Positions 56,566-64,000 of a DNA stretch of 64,000 nucleotides are shown here, one piece after another. The stretch covers positions 868,001-932,000 of the forward strand of contig CAVVXU010000007.1 of assembly GCA_963752325.1 (NCBI GenBank). The letters are read 5' to 3'. The notes beneath the pieces were generated by a model. The model made no database searches and was not told the origin of the DNA. It saw only the letters and a program-made list of their open reading frames with translations. A program made the position numbers and the translations under genes. Origin of the DNA: CAVTJL01 sp963752325 (lineage in GTDB: Bacteria; Pseudomonadota; Alphaproteobacteria; Geminicoccales; Geminicoccaceae). Position 1 is the stretch's first letter. Every line of letters begins with the position of its first letter.

Positions 56566-56757
56566 GACAGGGTGTGTCCTCCCACGCCCCAACGGGCGCA
56601 CTCTGAACTGTGCAGCATCGGCGCGAGTGCCGTCAATCGGGCTTCATTGCTGCAGTGCGGCATAGCGCCCACATGCCGGTTCCGTCATGGCCCTGTCGTC
56701 GCAAAGGCTTTACCCGGATAGCCTAGAGACTGGTTGTCGTCTCTGGCGGAGTAGCAG

Positions 56758-57778
56758 ATGCGACGTGACGAGCTGTTGGTTGACTTGGCGCTCCAGGGCG
56801 GTGGGGCGCATGGCGCCTTCACCTGGGGCGTGCTGGACCGCCTCCTCGAGGAGCCGTGGCTGAAGATCGACGGCATCTCCGGGACGTCGGCCGGGGCGAT
56901 GAATGCAGCGGTGCTGGCCGATGGTCATGCTGCGGGCGGGGCCGAGGGTGCCCGCGCCGCGCTTGAGCGCTTCTGGCGCAGCGTCTCCGATGCCGCCCGG
57001 TTGAGCCCCTTGCAGCGAGGCTTCCTCGACGTGCTGCTGGGGCGCTGGACGCTCGATCATTCGCCCGCGTTCGTGGCCATGGATCTCGCCTCGCGGCTGT
57101 TCTCGCCCTACGATCTGAACCCCAGCGGTTCCAACCCGCTGAGCGATATCCTGGCCGACTGCGTCGACTTCGACCGCCTCGCCAAGGCGCCGATCAAGGT
57201 CTTCGTCACCGCCACCAATGTGCGTACCGGCCGTGGCCGAGTGTTCCGCAACGCCGAGATCACGCCCGACGCGATGCTGGCCTCGGCCTGCCTGCCCACC
57301 ATGTTCCAGGCGGTCGAGATCGACGGCGAGGCCTACTGGGACGGGGGCTATTCCGGCAACCCGACGATGACGCCGCTCATTCGCGAATGCCGCTCGAGGG
57401 ATACCATCCTCGTCGCCATCAACCCGGTCGAGCGGCCCGGGACGCCACGTACGGCCCGCGACATCCTCAACCGGTTGAACGAGGTCTCCTTCAACGCGGT
57501 GCTGCTGAAGGAGCTGCGCATGATAGCGCTGCTCCGCCAGGTGGCCGATCCCGGCAACAGCGAGGGTGCCATGTGGGCGGGCATGCGCATCCACCTCGTC
57601 GCCAGCAGGATGATGACGGAGCTCGGCTACTCCTCCAAGCTCAACGCCGAATGGGCCTTTCTCACCATGCTGCGCGACGAGGGGCGCCGAAGCGCCGAGT
57701 CCTTCCTGGCCGGACGGGGCAAGGAGCTGGGGACGCGCTCGACCCTGCGATATCGACCAGCTCCTGGTGGGTGTCTGA
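56758..57778 (+). CDS. Patatin-like phospholipase (frameshifted at C-terminus)
   Basis: A patatin-fold lipid hydrolase with the full catalytic dyad: oxyanion loop LALQGGGAHGAFTWGVLDRL, nucleophile serine in ISGTSAGAMNAAVLADG and aspartate in WDGGYSGNPTMTPLI. It would cleave phospholipid or lipid esters, cytoplasmic by lack of a signal peptide. One extra base at about 57748 shifts the frame just before the end; the corrected C-terminus is STLDIDQLLVGV, giving 339 residues. The catalytic part is unaffected. The permease start overlaps the corrected stop by eight bases. Confidence 0.9.
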
Positions 57779-59237
57779 GGCCGTGGGGCTCCTGGGGATA
57801 CTGCTCGGCCTGGGCCTCCTCGTCTGGCTCGCCTACCGCGGCTGGAGCATCCTGCTTCTGGCCCCGGCCGCGGCGATCATCGCCTCCGTCGCGTCGCGCG
57901 AGCCGGCGCTGGCCCATTGGACGCAGACCTTCATGGGCAGCGCGTCGGGCTTCCTCGCGCAGTTCTTCCCCCTGTTTCTCCTGGGCGCGCTCTTCGGCAA
58001 GCTCATGGAGGACAGCGGCTCGGTCGGGGCGATCGCGCAATACATGACCGAACGGCTGGGGCCGAAGCGTGCGGTGCTGGCGGTGGTGCTGGCGGGCGCG
58101 CTCGTCACCTATGGCGGCGTCAGCCTCTTCGTCGCCTTCTTCGTGCTGGCGCCGATGGCCCAGGCGCTGTTCCGCGCCGCCAACATCCCGCACCGGCTGA
58201 TGCCCGCGGCCATAGCGCTCGGCACCTCGACCTTCACCATGTCGGCCCTGCCCGGAACGCCGGCCATCCAGAACGCCATCCCGATGCCCTTCTTCGGCAC
58301 CACGCCCTTCGCCGCACCGGGGCTCGGCATCATCGCCGCAGCCATCATGCTGGGCTTCGGCCTCTGGTGGCTGGGCCGGCGCGAGGCCGCGGCGCGCGGG
58401 GCGGGCGAGGGCTATGGCGGCGACGGTGGTCGCCCCCGATGCGGCCGCCGACGACGAGCTCGATCCGCGAGCGCGCCACCACCGCCCGCGAGTTCGATCC
58501 GGCCGAGATCCATCGCGGTCACGAAAGCGCCGCCCAGCCGCCGATCGTCCTCGCGGCACTCCCTCTGGTCGTGGTGATCGTCGTCAACTTCGTGATGGCG
58601 ATGGTCGTGCTGCCGCGCATCGACGCCTCGTTCCTCGCCGAGAAGCAGCTGGGGCGCCACCTCGCTGCAGTCGGTGGGTGGCGTGTGGGCGGTCGTGGTG
58701 GCGCTGGCCGTGGCGATCCTCGTCGTGGTCCTGGTCAACTGGCGTCGCCTGCCGCGCCTGCGCTCGAGCATGGACGCCGGCGCCAACGCGGCCGTCCTGC
58801 CGGCGGTCAGCGTCGCCAGCCTCGTGGGCTTCGGCGCGGTCGTCGCGGCGCTGCCGGCCTTCGCCATGGTGCGCGAGTGGGTGCTCTCGATCGGCGGCGG
58901 GCCGCTGGTCTCGCTGGCCGTCGCGACAAACGTGCTCTCGGCCCTCACGGGCTCGGCCTCGGGCGGCCTGACGATCGCGCTCGACGCGCTGGGCAGCACC
59001 TATCTGCGCATCGCGGCCGAGACGGGCATCGATCCGGCGCTGCTGCACCGCGTGGCCGTGATGTCGGCCGGCACGCTTGACAGCCTGCCGCACAACGGTG
59101 CCGTCGTGACCATGCTGGCCGTGTGCGGCTCGACCCACGCCAAGAGCTATCTCGACATCGTCATGGTCGCGATCGTCGGCGCCATCCTGGCGCTGATCGC
59201 CGTGATCGTCCTGGGCACGCTCTTCGGATCGTTCTGA
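57771..59237 (+). CDS. GntP-family permease (three frameshifts)
   Basis: A gluconate:proton symporter-like membrane protein. The first part has AVGLLGILLGLGLLVWLAYR, AQFFPLFLLGALFGKLMEDS, GSVGAIAQYM, ALVTYGGVSLFVAFFVLAPM and TFTMSALPGTPAIQNAIPMP. Extra bases near 58415 and 58470 fall in a polar loop (VAPDAAADDEL, IRERATTAREFDPAEIHRG), and a third near 58649 precedes GATSLQSVGGVWAVVVALAV. The C-terminal part (SALTGSASGGLTIALDALGS, SAGTLDSLPHNGAVVTML) is intact. Corrected length is 487 residues. The GTG at 57771 is chosen; GTG 57783 is possible. Substrate is a small carboxylate, uncertain. Confidence 0.85.
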
Positions 59238-59256
59238 GCCAGGCCGGCCCCTGCCC

Positions 59257-60378
59257 CTACATGGGATAGCGCAGGATCGCCGCCAGCCGGGCGTTCCCGG
59301 GGATGTCGCTCTTGCGGACCGCCATCACCCTGGCACCACTTGTCAGCGCGCGCGCCGCGATCTCGTCGATCACCCCGTAGCTGTCGCGGCCGGGAGCCTC
59401 GGCGAAGGTGACGGCACCGCTCGTCTCGTCCACCGTTCCCGGCACCGTCTCGTCCATGTCGACCAGAAGCGCCTCGATCGCGCCGAACGTCGCAGCACGC
59501 GCCGCCTGCGCGATGTCGGTGGTCGTGCGCTGCTGCTGCGCCCGGCTCTCGAAACGGGCACGGAGCTCGGCCACGGTCTCGGCATGGAGGCGGTCGAGCC
59601 CGGCGCGTGCGGCGGCCGCGAGCTCGGCATCGGCGCTGCGGTCCGGGCTGCCGGCGAGCGTCTCCCGCGCCAGCTCGGGATGGCTGCTGACCGAGCGGTA
59701 GATCGACGCCAGCGGCTCGGTGGCGGCGAGGAACAGCGGCACGCGGCTGCCGGCCAGCACCGGCCGCAGGGCCGCCTCGACCTTGCGCGCATACTGGACG
59801 AGCCGGACCTTCTGCCCTTCCGAGCCCTGGATCCGGCCCTTCGGCGAGCGGTCGTTGATCGTCGAGCGGCCGGCGGCATCGGCGGCGTCACGGGGCAGGT
59901 CCTGGACCCTGACCTCGACCGCAGGGCCGCTCGGCGGGACCTCGATGACGCGCGCCGCCCCCTCCGAAAGGGCCAGCACGAGCGCGGCCTGCGGGAAGGT
60001 GACGGCGCGCAGCAGCGGCTTCAGGTGGAAGCGATCGGACACCTCGACCTGGGAGGGGATCTTGTTGGCGAGACGGAACGACAGGAGCTGGCTCGGCGTC
60101 GCCAGGAGGGCGAGGCTCGTCGCCTGGAAGCGCCAGAACGCCTCATCCTCGCCGAGCGCCTCCAGAGGCTCGCGGATCGCGGTGACCGTGGCCTTGTCCA
60201 CCGCCGCCTCCTCGAGCTGCCGGCAGGCCTCCTTGAGGAGGTTGCCGAGCTCGATCCGCGCCGCGTCCGTGTGCTGCGAGAGCGGCGTCGTCTCGAGATA
60301 GATCGAGACGCAGGCGGCCGAGCGGGTGTGCATCAGCCGCTTGAGCTGGTCCGTGGTCGGCAGGTCGAGATAGAGCAT
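59257..60378 (-). CDS. Bacterial archaeo-eukaryotic release factor family protein (baeRF)
   Basis: 373 residues, starting MLYLDLPTTDQLKRLMHTRS, ACVSIYLETTPLSQHTDAAR, which is typical of baeRF proteins, distant relatives of eukaryotic release factor eRF1 and Vms1. The central region contains VLALSEGAARVIEVPPSGPA and SEGQKVRLVQYARKVEAALR, and the end DSYGVIDEIAARALTSGARV resembles the eRF1 domain 3/pelota fold. A role in ribosome rescue or peptidyl-tRNA cleavage has been proposed for the family; the exact subgroup and presence of a hydrolytic glutamine motif are not certain. ATG 60378 has AGGGGA eight bases upstream. Confidence 0.72.
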   Translation of the reverse strand: MLYLDLPTTDQLKRLMHTRSAACVSIYLETTPLSQHTDAARIELGNLLKEACRQLEEAAVDKATVTAIREPLEALGEDEAFWRFQATSLALLATPSQLLSFRLANKIPSQVEVSDRFHLKPLLRAVTFPQAALVLALSEGAARVIEVPPSGPAVEVRVQDLPRDAADAAGRSTINDRSPKGRIQGSEGQKVRLVQYARKVEAALRPVLAGSRVPLFLAATEPLASIYRSVSSHPELARETLAGSPDRSADAELAAAARAGLDRLHAETVAELRARFESRAQQQRTTTDIAQAARAATFGAIEALLVDMDETVPGTVDETSGAVTFAEAPGRDSYGVIDEIAARALTSGARVMAVRKSDIPGNARLAAILRYPM

Positions 60379-60523
60379 GGCGTCGTCCCCTGATCGTGGC
60401 GGCCCCACGGGGTCGGTAGTCTAGCAGATAGCTCGGCGCGGAGGCAGGCCATGGGAGCACAGCATGCGGTTGGCCGGCGGTGGCGATGGTTGGGCCGTAT
60501 TGGTTGCCCGGCGCCCGCGGCGC

Positions 60524-62039
60524 TCAGGGCTTGGCGGTGGCCGATCCGGCTTCCTTGATCGGCGTGGGGATCCCGGCCTCGATGCGGGCGATCGTGAAGG
60601 GATAGAACGGGTTCGACGTCATCCGCATCAGCGACTCCGGGCTGATGATGAGGGCGCCGCGCTCGCCGCGGGCGGCCAGCGCCCCGAGCTCGACGCCGAA
60701 CTCGGGCTCGCCCTGGGGCTGCATCCCATAGAGCGAATCGTTCATCGGGAACGGGATCGCCAGGTGCGAGAGCGAGAAGACGCCAGCCGGATAGGAGAGG
60801 CCCAGCTCCTCCGTCTGCTCGGCGGTGGCGCCGGCCTCGGTCACGCGTGCCACGACCTGGCTCGTCCCGGGGTCGGCGTTCGTCACGATGGTGGTGCGGT
60901 AGGCGCGTGGTGCCGGTGGCAGGAGCCGGCTCGGCGTGGTGTCGAAGCTGACGCGCAGCAGGGGGCCGAACTTGACCGTCCTGTTGAGGTCGAAGAGCAC
61001 GAGCTCGCTGCCGTTCGCCGGCAGACGGTTGTAGAGGGCCGTGATGATCGCCCGGGTGCTGACCGTGAAGTCGATCACCGACTGGAAGGTCAGGATCGGC
61101 GGCAGGCCGTCCAGCTTGTGCTCGTTCGCGAGCCTGTCGATCTGCGCCTGCAGGGCCACCGTCAGGCGGTGGGACTGCGTGGCCCCGTTCACCGGGAAAG
61201 AGTTGTACTTGAAGGGGATGAACTCCGGCACCACCGAGAGCCAGGCGGCCTTGGCGAAGGCCGGGAGGATCGCCGGCAGGGCGGCGAGGCCGGCGAAGCG
61301 CGCAAAGCGCGTGATGCCGATCATCGGCGAGATCAGCACGAGCCGGTCCGGGCGTGGACAGCTCCGGATTCTCGATCGCGTCCAGCGCATACTTCATCGC
61401 CAGGGCGCCGCCGTTCGAGAAGCCGACGATCTGCAGCGGCTGCGACGGGCCGATCCGCCGCCGAGCCTCGCGCACCGCGAGCCGCGTCGCCGCCGACCAG
61501 TCCTCCCATTCGACATCGGTCAGCCCCGACGGCACGGTTCCGTGGCCGGGCATCCTGATGGCGATCGCGACGAAGCCGTGGGCGCTGTAGCTCTGCGCGA
61601 CGTGGCGCAGGCTGTAGGGCGAATCGGTGAGCCCGTGCAGCAGCACCACCGCTCCCGCGGGCGGACCGTCCGGCTCCAGGATGTAGGATCGGTTCCAGTC
61701 TTGCGCGAAGTGACCGGGATAGATCGGGCTGTCCGCGAAGTACCGGTTGACGGGCACCCGGTCCTTGGCGGGCAGCTTGTCCGTCACCTCGGTCCGGACC
61801 TCGTCGAAGATCTTCTGCTCGGCCGCCATGTACTGGGCCCAGTCGGCCTTATCGAGCTCCTTTGCATGCATGTCGTGGGGCACGAAGGTGTGCCAGAGCT
61901 CGAGCGGCTGGCCGCGCTGCGCGTTGTACGCCCGGACACCGAGGAGGGTCAGAGCGACGACGACCACCAGCAGTGCCAGGGTGCGCCCTATCCTGGCCAC
62001 CCGGCGCAGGAACGTCGGGGGCCGCGACCGTCTGCTCAC
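60524..62039 (-). CDS. Membrane-anchored alpha/beta hydrolase (frameshifted)
   Basis: An N-terminal signal-anchor (residues ~17-36, LALLVVVVALTLLGV) precedes an alpha/beta hydrolase. The oxyanion region is VVLLHGLTDSPYSLRHVAQS, and the nucleophile elbow is VGFSNGGALAM. An extra base near 61350 shifts the frame before RLVLISPMIGITRFARF. The C-terminal part has VIDFTVSTRAIITALYNRLP and RMTSNPFYPFTIARIEAGIP. Corrected length is 504 residues. Probable periplasmic lipase or esterase of unknown substrate. Its ATG overlaps the RND gene stop by four bases, so both are on one transcript. Confidence 0.85.
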
Positions 62040-64000
62040 GTGGGGGCCACTGCCGCGGCGTCAGCAGTACCTTCCCTGCCCCCGAACCAAGCGAGATAGA
62101 GGGCCGGCAGGAAGATCAGCGTCAGCAGCGTGCCCACCAGCAGGCCGCCCATGATCGCGAAGGCCATCGGCCCCCAGAAGACGGTGGGTGCGATCGGGAT
62201 CATGCCCAGCACGGTCGAGACCGCGGTCAGCATGATCGGCCGGAAGCGCGAGCTGCTGGCCCCGACGACCGCGTCCCACACCGACTTGCCGGCGGCCCGC
62301 TCGGCATCGATCTGGCCGATCAGGATCACCGCGTTCTTGGTGATGATCCCGATCAGCGCCAGGATGCCCAGGATGGCGACGAAGCCAAGCGGTCGGCCCG
62401 AGACGAGCAGCGCTGCCACGACGCCGATGAGGCCGAGCGGCGCCACGCAGAGCACCACGATGAGGCGCTGGAAGCTCCTGAGCTGGATCATCAGGACCGT
62501 CAGCATGATGACCAGCATCGCCGGCACGACCGCGATGACCGAGGCCTGCGACTTCTGGCTCTCCTCGACGGTGCCGCCGACGACGATGCGATAGGGCTTC
62601 TCCAGGCTGGCATCGAGCTTGGCGATGTCGGGGGCCAGCGCATCGACCACGCCTTCGGGCAGCACGCCCTGCCTGACGTCGGCCTGGACGGTCAGCGTCG
62701 GCACCCGGTCGCGACGCCACAGCAGCGGCAGCTCCTGCCCATAGTCGAACGTCGCGAACTGGCTCAGTGGGACCGTGCGCCCGTTCGGCAGCGGCACCTG
62801 CAGGGTGGAGAGCGTCTCGAGCGAGACGCGCTGCTCGTCATTGGCACGAACGAGGACATTGACCAGATAGATGCCGTCACGCACCTGCGTGACATTCGTG
62901 CCGGTGATCACCGTGTTGAGCACGCCCGCCACGGCATCGGAGCTGAGCCCAAGCAGGCGCGCCCGCTCCTGATCGATGTGGATGCGGACCTCGCGCGCCG
63001 GCTCCATCCAGTTGAAGTTGACCTCCTGGGTGTCGGGATTGCGCGCGATCTCCTGGGCCAGATCGAGCGCAATCGTCCGTACCCTTTGCGGGTCGGGGCC
63101 GCTCACCCGGTACTGGATCGGCCAGCCGACCGGCGGGCCCAGCTCGAGCGGATAGGCACGGCCCACCACGCTCGGGAACTGCTCGGCCAGCGCCTTGTCG
63201 ATCTTCTGGCGCAACCGCTCCCGGGCCGCCACGTCCTTGGCCACGATGACCGCCTGGGAGAAGAAGCTGTTGGGCAGCTGCACGTTCAGCGGCAGGTAGA
63301 AGCGGATGGCGCCACGCCCGACATAGGTGCTCCACCCCACCACGTCGGGGTCGCCCTTGAGGAGCGCATCGAAGCGGGTGGCCATGTCGTCGCTGGCATA
63401 GATCGACGCGTTCTGCGGCAGCGTCAGGTCGACCAGCAGCTCTGGCCGGTCCGAGGAAGGAAAGAACTGACGCGGGATCAGTGGCATCAAAAGGATCGAG
63501 CCGACGAACAGGCCCAAGGTTATCGCGATCGTGGCCCATCTGAGGCGCAGCGCCAGAACGAGAAAGCTCCGGTACCAGCGCGTGACGAGCGGCGGCTCGT
63601 CGCTCTTGCGGGGCTTCGGGGGCTTGAGGATCGCGATGCCCATGACCGGCGCGAAGACGACGGCCACCACCCACGAGACGAGCAGCGCTATCGTCACGAC
63701 GGCGAAGAGCGAGAAGGTGTACTCGCCGGCCGAGCTCTGCGCGAAGCCCACCGGCACGAAGCCGGCGATCGTGACGAAGGTGCCGGCCAGCATCGCGAAG
63801 GCATAGGTGCGGAAGGCGAACCTCGCCGCCTCCTCCTTGTCGTCGCCGGCCGCGAGACGGGTCAGCATGGCGTCCGACGTGGTCATGGCATCGTCGACGA
63901 GCAGCGCCAGCGCGATGATCAGGGCGCCCAGCGAGATCCGCTGCATGTCGATGCCGGCCGATCTGCATCAACGGGAAGACGATGGCGAGCGTGAGCGGGA
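62036..64000 (-). CDS. RND-family efflux permease, C-terminal part (cut by window edge)
   Basis: The gene continues beyond the right edge; about 655 C-terminal residues are present. It is an AcrB/MexF-type (HAE1) proton-driven exporter: the TM4 motif LIIALALLVDDAMTTSDAML contains the proton-relay aspartates, and the lysine partner is in GIITKNAVILIGQIDAERAA. One extra base at about 63958 breaks the frame before IDMQRISLGALIIALAL. The periplasmic porter (SDRPELLVDLTLPQNASIYA) and docking regions are otherwise intact. No membrane-fusion protein is visible in the window. It may export drugs, lipids or hydrophobic compounds. Confidence 0.88.

Noticed and set aside
61862..63994. A 710-codon open frame on the plus strand opposite the hydrolase and RND genes
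   Set aside because: Low-complexity Arg/Asp/His composition typical of antisense frames in GC-rich DNA; the minus strand has conserved RND motifs.

Overview
This 64 kb, GC-rich window reads as a chromosomal segment of an alphaproteobacterium, probably of the Rhodospirillales/Geminicoccales type. Two core blocks support this: the adjacent pair rluD-rpoH near the left end, and the block bamE / ubiquinol-cytochrome c chaperone / DUF177 / plsX / fabH / ihfA / merR / tRNA-Pro at 40.4-45.4 kb. Only two tRNAs were found (Glu-CTC, Pro-GGG). There is no rRNA, insertion sequence, integrase, prophage or CRISPR array.

Layout. 0-4.8 kb: end of a lytic transglycosylase, yqgE, rpoH, rluD, a small DUF6476 membrane protein, rlmD, tRNA-Glu. 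5.0-11.0 kb: a complete [NiFe]-hydrogenase maturation operon hypF-C-D-E-A-B with no hydrogenase structural gene in view. 11.0-17.4 kb: a methyltransferase, a DUF4242-nucleotidyl cyclase fusion and an FAD oxidoreductase on the minus strand, divergent from an HxlR regulator, then a membrane-fused spermidine synthase-like protein. 17.4-21.9 kb: a decaying zone with a second, broken HxlR relic, a CRP-like palindrome, a hairpin over a start codon, a heavily frameshifted tetratricopeptide gene built from ten near-identical 141-bp repeats, a frameshifted small ORF and a cluster of palindromic intergenic repeats. 21.9-26.5 kb: LLM flavin monooxygenase, enolase-superfamily enzyme, flavin reductase and MFS exporter. 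26.8-38.0 kb: a putative amidoligase island (transglutaminase-DUF2126, circularly permuted ATP-grasp/alpha-E, transglutaminase), interrupted by a reverse-strand DUF2786 protein and followed by a phosphoesterase, a Rid protein and two flavodoxin-fold oxidoreductases. 38.2-45.4 kb: proton-pumping pyrophosphatase and the core block. 45.8-51.4 kb: a seven-gene multisubunit antiporter in the order of the membrane arm of archaeal Mbh hydrogenase. 51.5-64 kb: SYLF lipoprotein, arcA and arcD, nhaC, patatin, GntP-type permease, baeRF-like protein, alpha/beta hydrolase and part of an RND pump.

How the genes work together. The energy and ion theme is strong: H+-pyrophosphatase, Mbh/Mrp-type antiporter, NhaC, and an arginine/ornithine exchanger with arginine deiminase (ATP and ammonia under oxygen or acid stress). 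The hyp operon would build a NiFe centre for a hydrogenase encoded elsewhere. The amidoligase island probably makes or trims an unknown peptide-like amide.

A striking property is the number of single-base frame breaks. Outside the tetratricopeptide gene, about 22 can be placed (hypF, hypD, cyclase, FAD oxidase, spermidine synthase-like gene, LLM, enolase, mnhE, mnhC, arcA, arcD, nhaC, patatin, gntP and others). About 20 of them read as one extra base. None was found in roughly 0-6.8 kb or 23.3-46.3 kb. The protein on both sides of each break is well conserved, so they are either assembly or sequencing indels or very recent mutations. These genes are annotated across the break, with the break position stated.
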